Below are positions 6,533 to 12,225 of a DNA stretch of 12,225 nt, one piece after another. Source of the stretch: Acidobacteriaceae bacterium (GTDB taxonomy: Bacteria; Acidobacteriota; Terriglobia; Terriglobales; Acidobacteriaceae); NCBI GenBank assembly GCA_003162255.1, contig PMMJ01000512.1, forward strand, positions 1,579-13,803, written 5' to 3'. The notes under the pieces were generated by a model. It did not search any database. It saw only the letters and a list, made by a program, of their open reading frames with translations, and was not told where the DNA came from. The translations under genes were made by a program, and so were the position numbers. How positions within the stretch are numbered: position 1 is the first letter of the stretch; every line of letters starts with the position of its first letter.

Positions 6533-7888
6533 ATGAAGAACAGTTCTTTTTCACGCCGTCAGTTTCTTGGAGTCACCGCTGCCGCGGCTGGCGCTTCACT
6601 GGCAGCGAAAACGATCTTCCTCGCTCCCGAGCCCCTTTTTGCCTCGACTCTTTCCGCGTCGCCGAGCGATCGTCTTCGTTTCGGAATCGTCGGGATTGGC
6701 ATGCAAGGCAATTGGCTGCTGAGCAGCGCCATCGAGTTGCCGGGCGTGGAGTGTGTGAAGGCCTGCGATCTATACGACGGACGCCACACGCTGGCCCGGG
6801 AGATCACCAACAAACCGGGCTTGCCGGTGACTCGCCGTTACCAGGAACTCCTCGCCGACAAGGACATTGATTGCATCATCGCGGCGGTTCCCGATCACTG
6901 GCACAAGCAGATCGTGGTAGATGCGGTTTCGGCCGGCAAGGACATCTACTGCGAGAAACCCATGTCGCATACGGCCGCCGAGGGCGTGGAGATGGTGGAT
7001 GCGCAAAAGCGCACCGGCCGCATCATTCAGATTGGGTCGCAACGCGTGAGTTCCCTGATCTGCAAAAAGGCAAAGGAGATTGTCGATCGGGGGATGCTTG
7101 GCGATCTCATGCTGGTGGAAGGCTGGCTCGGCCGTAACGATCCGACGGGAGCATGGGAGTATCCGCCGCCGTCCGATCTTTCGCCACAGAACCTCGACTG
7201 GGATACGTGGCAGGGGACGGTGCCGAAGCGGCCGTTTAATCCTGAAATCTTTGCGCGTTGGCGGTGCTGGAAAGAATATGGCACGGGCGTGGCCGGTGAT
7301 CTGCTGGTACACCTGGTCAGCGGCATGATGTTTGTCCTCGGCTGGAACGAGGCTCCCAAGCGGGTGATGGCGGTGGGAGGAATTCTGCGCTGGAAAGATG
7401 GACGCAACATGCCGGACGTTCAGGCCGCCGTGTTTCAATACGGCGACATCCCCGTTTACATGCGGCTGAACCTGGGTACCGACATGCCGGAGACTTATCG
7501 TTTCCAGGGATCGAAGGGCATACTGGAAATGACCGAGTTCGGACTGAGCTTCACTCCGCAAAGCGGCAAGGATTCGGCACCCAGTTATTACGACTCCAGT
7601 TTTCCGCACGCCATGCGCGAGGAGTACGAGAAGAAATGGCACGAGGAGAACGATCCCAAACTCGGGCAGGAGCCGATGCCGGAAACAGTTTCGTTCAAGG
7701 GGCCGGATTACGACGACGTGAAGCCACATCTGTGGAACTTCTTTGAGGCTGTGCGCTCGCGCAAGCCTGTCGTCGAGGACGCCGTGTTCAGCCATCACGC
7801 GGCCTTGGCTTGCCACATGGCCAACGAATCGTATTTCCGTCAACAGACCGTGCATTGGGATGAGGCAAGCAAGACCATTAAGGGTTGA
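6533..7888 (+). CDS. Tat-exported Gfo/Idh/MocA family oxidoreductase
   Basis: A 451-residue protein. Residues 7-13 (SRRQFLG) plus the following Ala-rich stretch form a twin-arginine signal, so the enzyme is exported folded, presumably with its cofactor. The Rossmann fold starts at about 48 (RFGIVGIGMQGNW, glycine motif 52-59). PDHWH (120-124) and the family hallmark EKP (141-143) follow. GVAGDLLVHLVSG (252-264) carries His260 at the usual catalytic position of the Gfo/Idh/MocA C-terminal domain. Such enzymes oxidise or reduce sugar hydroxyls with NAD(P). Some oxidise glycosides at C3, and others act on N-acetyl sugars with a tightly held NAD. AGGAGG at 6523-6528 fixes the start. The gene is third in the series after DUF1080 and SIS, separated from SIS by 83 bp, so an internal promoter is possible. 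Confidence 0.9.
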   Translation: MKNSSFSRRQFLGVTAAAAGASLAAKTIFLAPEPLFASTLSASPSDRLRFGIVGIGMQGNWLLSSAIELPGVECVKACDLYDGRHTLAREITNKPGLPVTRRYQELLADKDIDCIIAAVPDHWHKQIVVDAVSAGKDIYCEKPMSHTAAEGVEMVDAQKRTGRIIQIGSQRVSSLICKKAKEIVDRGMLGDLMLVEGWLGRNDPTGAWEYPPPSDLSPQNLDWDTWQGTVPKRPFNPEIFARWRCWKEYGTGVAGDLLVHLVSGMMFVLGWNEAPKRVMAVGGILRWKDGRNMPDVQAAVFQYGDIPVYMRLNLGTDMPETYRFQGSKGILEMTEFGLSFTPQSGKDSAPSYYDSSFPHAMREEYEKKWHEENDPKLGQEPMPETVSFKGPDYDDVKPHLWNFFEAVRSRKPVVEDAVFSHHAALACHMANESYFRQQTVHWDEASKTIKG

Positions 7889-7930
7889 CCGCGAGCCGAG
7901 GGGACGGCGTCGGGCGCATGGAGCGCTCGG

Positions 7931-7958
7931 CGCCGGCTGTTTCGGCGTCTCCTTTTTT
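7931..7958 (+). terminator. Intrinsic terminator-like hairpin before the receptor gene
   Basis: CGCCG (7931-7935) pairs with CGGCG (7943-7947) around a 7-base loop. The sequence TCTCC follows and then six T at 7953-7958. It lies 42 bases after the oxidoreductase stop and 29 bases before the receptor start. It may end the upstream operon, or let only part of the transcripts continue into the receptor gene. The stem is short and the T run is offset by five bases, so efficiency is uncertain. No separate receptor promoter is evident in the 99-bp gap. Confidence 0.45.
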
Positions 7959-7987
7959 GTGCGTCTTTGTTCCCTGGGGGAAATGCC

Positions 7988-10900
7988 ATGCTGCGTCGCG
8001 TTGGGATTCCTGCTGTTCTGGGGTTGGTTCTATTTCTTGTTCATTTTGCCGCGGCACAAGATACCGCATCTCTCACCGGGACGGTGCGGGACGCGACTGG
8101 AGCAGTCCTGCCCAAAGCGAGCGTCGTGATTAAGAATGTCGCTCAGGGAACGACGCGCAACCTTGTGACCAACTCCGACGGCGAATACCTGGCTGCGGCC
8201 CTGGCTCCGGGACAATACAACATCACGGTTACCGTCCCTGGATTCCGCAGATATCAAGCCGAAGGTGTCACCCTCCGTGTGGCCCAGGATGCCCGCATCG
8301 ATATTGCCCTGCAAGTGGGCAACGTCCAGGAAGAAGTGACCGTGAAGGGCGAAGGCTTGGCCCAGGTAAATACACAGTCCTCCGAGATGGGCGGAACGAT
8401 TACTGGAAAAGAGATAACTCAGCTCCAGTTGAATGGGCGGAACTTTACCCAACTGGTAACGCTTGTGCCCGGTGTGAGCAATCAAACGGGACAGGATGAA
8501 GGGGTGGTGGGAGCGCAGGGAAACGTCAACTACAGCATCAACGGTGGCCGGGTTGAAAACAACAACTGGGAGATCGATGGCGGCGACACCATGGATAACG
8601 GCAGTAACGAGACCTTGAATGTCTACCCCAGTATCGATTCGCTTGCCGAAGTGCGCGTGCTGACTTCCAACTACGGGGCACAGTACGGCCGCAACGCCTC
8701 GGGCACGATCGAAGCCGAGACCAAGTCAGGCACTAACCGTTTTCACGGCGACGCCTACGAGTTCTTCCGCAACGAATGGCTCAATGCGCAAAACTACTTC
8801 ACCGCCCCCGGGGCTCCTAAGCCGAAATATAGAAAAAATGATTTTGGCTATACTCTGGGAGGCCCGGTCTGGAAGAACCATACTTTCTTTTTCTGGTCGC
8901 AGGAATGGCGTCGCGAAAACGTCCCTACGAATTTTTATAACTTCGTTCCTTCCCTGGCGAATCGCCAGGGTGATTTCAGCGACGTTTGCAGCGTCCCCAA
9001 TCCCACTGACTGCCCCGTTGACCAGAACGGAAACGAATTTCCCAACGATCAATTGCCCTTCATCGATCCCAATGGGCAAGCCTTCCTGGGCATGATACCC
9101 GAGCCGACGACGGGCTCCGGCGCCGATTCGCTCTTCCTTGCTTCCGCTCCCCAGCCCATGCATTGGCGGGAAGAGTTGCTGCGTGTCGATCACGATTTCA
9201 ATCCCAAGCTGCGAGCCACCTTCCGCTACATCCACGATTCCTGGGACATCGTGAACTCCACCGTCACCTGGGCGGGCGAGAGTTTTCCAACCATTGGCAC
9301 GCACTTTATTGGGCCAGGCGTAAGTGTGGTTGCCAAACTGACAGCGACAGTCTCCCCCACGCTGCTCAACGAATTCGTGTCCAGTTATACGACAGACCAC
9401 ATCCAGCAGATCAATACCAATCCTCAAGTGTGGCAGCGTCCCAGCACCTTCACCATGCCTGGATTGTTTCCCGACAATAACGGCGAGTTACCCGACATAT
9501 GCGTATCCACCTCTGGGGCTTATGGCAACGGCTTCTGCGAGGGGCCGTCCGCCTTCCCGTGGAATAACTCGAATCCGACTTATACCGTGCGTGATAATGT
9601 CACCAAGAGCTGGGGCAAACACAATCTGCAGTTTGGCGGCTACTATGTCACGGCTCAGAAGAATGAGAGAGCGTATACCGATGTCGAAGGGGATATGAGT
9701 TTCGACAGCACTTCTCCAGTTTCGACAGGGAACGCTTTTGCCGATCTGCTGATGGGGAACGTCGCATCCTATTCCCAGGACAGCGCCGAGCCCAAGTATC
9801 ACATCCACTATCGCATGTTCGAACCCTTTATTCAGGATGACTATCATATTTCGAAAAATCTGACCTTGAATCTAGGACTGCGCCTCAGCTTCTTCGGCAC
9901 TTTCTACGAGCAGGCACACCAGGTCTACAACTGGGAGCCCTCCGCGTTCGACCCCACCCAGATTCCCAAGATTGATCTGACTGGCAGCAAAACTGGGCAG
10001 GAGGGAGCGCTCATCGCCGGAACGGGGAATCCATTCAACGGTATGGTGCAGTGTGGTGCGCCCGGTATACCCCGGGGCTGTGAATTGGGGAAGGTTTTCA
10101 ACCCCGCTCCTCGACTCGGGGTTGCCTGGGATCCTTTTGGCAAAGGGACAACCGCCATTCGCGCGGGTTATGGAATTTTCTTCGACCATACCAACGGCGA
10201 GGAAGCGAATGCCGAAAACCTGGAGGGAACTCCACCGCTGGTGCAAGAGCCAACTCAGTTCAATGTCGTTGGTTACAACAATGTCGGCGGATTAGGATTG
10301 CTTTTCCCCTTGTCTGCCATCTCGATCCCCACTCAGGTGATCTGGCCCTATGTGCAGCAGTGGCACGTGGATATTCAGCGTGATCTACTCAAGAACACCG
10401 TTGCCACAATTTCCTATGTGGGCAGCAAGGGAACCCACCTGACTTTGATCCACGAACTCAACCAGTTGGTTCCAGTCCCGGCTTCGGAGAATCCCTTCCA
10501 GCCAGGCCAGCCCATCACCGACGACATTTGTGGCACACAATACGGCACCGTCAAGGCGCCAATTTTCAAAATCAATAAGCACGTAGTGACAGGCCAGCCG
10601 GCGATTAACCTGGCAGTCGCTTGCGGCAACGATCCAAACCCGTATCGACCCTATTATGGCCTCGGTTCCACGGAAGGGGTATCGCCCGAAGCCAACTCGA
10701 ATTACAACGCATTGCAGTTCTCCCTGCGCAGGACCAGTGGGCCGCTGACCTTGGACGTGGCTTACACTTTTAGTCACTCGCTGGATAACTCTTCCGACAA
10801 GTTTGACAGTAACTTCGTCAATTCCTATAACGTAAAAGGGAGTTATGCCAGCTCTAACTTCGATCAACGACATGTCTTGACGGTAGCCTGGGTCTACGAT

Positions 10901-11419
10901 CTACCTTTCTTCCGCACCGCAGGTCTGGCTCACAGCCTTTTGGGCGGATGGCAGTATGCCGGCATCATGACCGCGCAAAGCGGCGAACCTTTTTCGGTGC
11001 TCAATGGTGTGTATGGCGACAGCGCCGGCGTTGCCAATGGCGTGGGAACCGGATCGTACGCCGACATAGTCGGTGACCCTCATAACGTGGCTCCCCACCA
11101 ATTTTCTCCCGACCCCGCCATCAAGGGGCCGTTGCTCTTCAATCCCAATGCCTATGTGCAGACCCAAGGCTTGACCTTTGGCGACTCCGGGCGCAATAGT
11201 CTCAACATACCTTTTCGCACAGACTTCGACATGTCGGTTTACAAGGTCTTTAAACCTATGGAGAAGTTGGATACGCAATTCCGCCTTGAAGGGTTCAATG
11301 TCTTCAACCATACGCAATGGTCGGGGGTGAACAACTCTATAGGCTCGGACTATTTCCTCTTCCCGAACGGCGCCCACACGGCGCGAGTCCTGCAGCTCGG
11401 CTTGAAGCTGATATTTTGA
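7988..11419 (+). CDS. Oar-like TonB-dependent receptor
   Basis: An outer-membrane receptor of 1,143 residues. ATG 7988 follows GGGGG at 7976-7980. It begins a signal peptide at residues 1 to about 24 (ending HFAAAQ), and the in-frame TTG at 7967 adds nothing useful. Residues about 27-112 are a carboxypeptidase-regulatory-like beta-sandwich (SLTGTVRDATGAVLPKASV, then SDGEY and PGQYNITV). The plug follows at about 120-245 (LNGRNFTQLVTLVPGV, EIDGGD, ASGTIEAETKSGTN). The remainder is the TonB-receptor barrel and ends in a terminal Phe (LGLKLIF), as outer-membrane beta-barrels usually do. There is no SusD-like partner downstream. Receptors of this type are abundant in Acidobacteriota and import large or scarce substrates using TonB energy. 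By context the cargo is a glycoside or oligosaccharide, but this is inferred. The gene is convergent with the GH127 gene, 27 bp apart. Confidence 0.92.
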   Translation: MLRRVGIPAVLGLVLFLVHFAAAQDTASLTGTVRDATGAVLPKASVVIKNVAQGTTRNLVTNSDGEYLAAALAPGQYNITVTVPGFRRYQAEGVTLRVAQDARIDIALQVGNVQEEVTVKGEGLAQVNTQSSEMGGTITGKEITQLQLNGRNFTQLVTLVPGVSNQTGQDEGVVGAQGNVNYSINGGRVENNNWEIDGGDTMDNGSNETLNVYPSIDSLAEVRVLTSNYGAQYGRNASGTIEAETKSGTNRFHGDAYEFFRNEWLNAQNYFTAPGAPKPKYRKNDFGYTLGGPVWKNHTFFFWSQEWRRENVPTNFYNFVPSLANRQGDFSDVCSVPNPTDCPVDQNGNEFPNDQLPFIDPNGQAFLGMIPEPTTGSGADSLFLASAPQPMHWREELLRVDHDFNPKLRATFRYIHDSWDIVNSTVTWAGESFPTIGTHFIGPGVSVVAKLTATVSPTLLNEFVSSYTTDHIQQINTNPQVWQRPSTFTMPGLFPDNNGELPDICVSTSGAYGNGFCEGPSAFPWNNSNPTYTVRDNVTKSWGKHNLQFGGYYVTAQKNERAYTDVEGDMSFDSTSPVSTGNAFADLLMGNVASYSQDSAEPKYHIHYRMFEPFIQDDYHISKNLTLNLGLRLSFFGTFYEQAHQVYNWEPSAFDPTQIPKIDLTGSKTGQEGALIAGTGNPFNGMVQCGAPGIPRGCELGKVFNPAPRLGVAWDPFGKGTTAIRAGYGIFFDHTNGEEANAENLEGTPPLVQEPTQFNVVGYNNVGGLGLLFPLSAISIPTQVIWPYVQQWHVDIQRDLLKNTVATISYVGSKGTHLTLIHELNQLVPVPASENPFQPGQPITDDICGTQYGTVKAPIFKINKHVVTGQPAINLAVACGNDPNPYRPYYGLGSTEGVSPEANSNYNALQFSLRRTSGPLTLDVAYTFSHSLDNSSDKFDSNFVNSYNVKGSYASSNFDQRHVLTVAWVYDLPFFRTAGLAHSLLGGWQYAGIMTAQSGEPFSVLNGVYGDSAGVANGVGTGSYADIVGDPHNVAPHQFSPDPAIKGPLLFNPNAYVQTQGLTFGDSGRNSLNIPFRTDFDMSVYKVFKPMEKLDTQFRLEGFNVFNHTQWSGVNNSIGSDYFLFPNGAHTARVLQLGLKLIF

Positions 11420-11446
11420 CAGCGTTTTGTTCGGATGGGAGGGAAT

Positions 11447-12225
11447 CTACGTGACGCGCAGGTAAGTCGAATACCGCTCGTCTCCAATATCGGTGAACGG
11501 CAGCATCTTGATTGGTGCGCCGGGAGTGTTTACTTGCCAGCTGCGCTGGTCGATCCTCTTGGCTGCCAGCAAGTCCGCACGGGTCAGCACGGGCTGATGG
11601 TCAGTAATCGCAAACAGCACGAGCGGCCCGAATACTAACGCAACGGTCCGCGGATGCTGTGGGTCGACGGGCTCGAGCCGCATTGTCATTGGCAAATCCA
11701 GTTCGACGCGGTCGCCCGTACTCCATTGGCGATGAATCGCCGCGAAACTTCCGGCAATTGCGGGTGTCTGCACGCGGCGGCCGTTTACCGAAATCGAGGC
11801 CCCGTTTGTCCACGCTGGAATCCGGAAACTCAAAGTGAAATCGCTGGCTTTCGATGTCTTCACATCAAATTGCACCAGGCTGTCAAACGGATACCGGCTT
11901 GCTTGCGTCAGCGCGACCTCAGCTCCGTCTTCGGTCCATCGCAGTGTGGAAGGGATATACAAATTCACCCATACGCCTTGCGGATCGCGGAAGTAAGTGT
12001 TGATGCGATAGTCGGCTGCGACCTGCGACAACGTGCCCGAACAGCAAGCCCAGTGCTGCGTGTCCCGGTAGACTTTATGCCCCTGGAAATTGTAATCGGA
12101 ATAATAAAAAGTTCTTCCGTCGGCCATGAGCGGCTTTGCTCCCAACACCGTGTTGTACATGACCCGCTCCATACTGTCTCCGTAGCGGGAGTCGCGGGTC
12201 ACGCGCAGCAGGTAGCGCGTCAGCT
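11447..12225 (-). CDS. GH127 (DUF1680) beta-L-arabinofuranosidase-like, C-terminal part
   Basis: The gene is truncated by the right window edge. The 258 C-terminal residues are present, ending at TAG 11447-11449. The frame stays open to the edge: codons 12203-12223 encode LTRYLLR before VTRDSRYGD, so a GTG at 12202 is not the start. Hallmarks are the MERVMYNTVLGAKPL segment, FYYSDYNF, then WACCSGT, with the cysteine pair encoded at 12041-12046. In characterised GH127 enzymes the first cysteine of this pair is the zinc-bound nucleophile. VAADYRINTYF and the C-terminal beta-domain (SFRIPAWTNGASISVNGRRV) follow. GH127 enzymes release beta-L-arabinofuranose, though related families act on other sugars. 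The N-terminal barrel and the acid/base glutamate are outside the window. The gene is convergent with the receptor, and its promoter cannot be seen. Confidence 0.9.
   Translation of the reverse strand, partial: LTRYLLRVTRDSRYGDSMERVMYNTVLGAKPLMADGRTFYYSDYNFQGHKVYRDTQHWACCSGTLSQVAADYRINTYFRDPQGVWVNLYIPSTLRWTEDGAEVALTQASRYPFDSLVQFDVKTSKASDFTLSFRIPAWTNGASISVNGRRVQTPAIAGSFAAIHRQWSTGDRVELDLPMTMRLEPVDPQHPRTVALVFGPLVLFAITDHQPVLTRADLLAAKRIDQRSWQVNTPGAPIKMLPFTDIGDERYSTYLRVT

Noticed and set aside
6770..7855. Minus-strand open frame of 361 codons opposite the oxidoreductase gene
   Set aside because: The plus strand encodes a clear Gfo/Idh/MocA protein. The antisense translation is rich in His and Arg and matches no family.

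Overview
The window looks like chromosomal DNA of a soil-type Acidobacteriota (Terriglobia-like). The evidence is indirect: an Oar-like TonB-dependent receptor of about 1,140 residues with an N-terminal carboxypeptidase-regulatory-like domain, a Tat-exported Gfo/Idh/MocA oxidoreductase, a DUF1080 protein and GH127/GH39 glycosidases form a combination typical of that phylum. I recognise no RNA gene, IS element, CRISPR array or phage gene.

Layout. (1) 1-1239, plus strand: the possible 3' end of an unidentified gene followed by a terminator-like hairpin, then two small exported proteins, a DUF6130-like protein and a cytochrome P460-family protein with one CxxCH haem site. This pair has no visible link to the rest. 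(2) 1299-4038, minus strand: a LacI-family repressor gene, then a secreted GH39 (beta-xylosidase-like) glycosidase. The 151-bp gap between them holds two hairpins. (3) 4039-4349: the divergent control region. It has two copies of a double operator of the GAAACCGGTT type, one on the lacI side and one just downstream of a TTGACA promoter on the other side. (4) 4350-7888, plus strand: a putative operon of a secreted DUF1080 (3-keto-disaccharide hydrolase-like) protein, a cytoplasmic double-SIS sugar isomerase/deaminase-like protein, and a Tat-exported Gfo/Idh/MocA oxidoreductase. (5) 7988-11419: a large TonB-dependent receptor, preceded by a terminator-like hairpin. (6) 11447 to the right edge, minus strand: the C-terminal part of a GH127 (DUF1680, beta-L-arabinofuranosidase-like) enzyme, convergent with the receptor.

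Working model (inference). Regions 2-6 form a carbohydrate-utilisation locus governed by the LacI-type regulator. Oligosaccharide or glycoside enters through the receptor. GH39 and GH127 remove xylose- or arabinose-type residues. The exported oxidoreductase may oxidise a glycoside at C3, and the DUF1080 protein may then break the 3-keto-glycosidic bond by elimination or hydration rather than classical hydrolysis. The SIS protein would process a phosphorylated (amino)sugar in the cytoplasm. The best-supported new observation is the duplicated tandem operator in the divergent promoter region. The most interesting functional idea is an oxidative glycoside-cleavage operon that includes an SIS enzyme.
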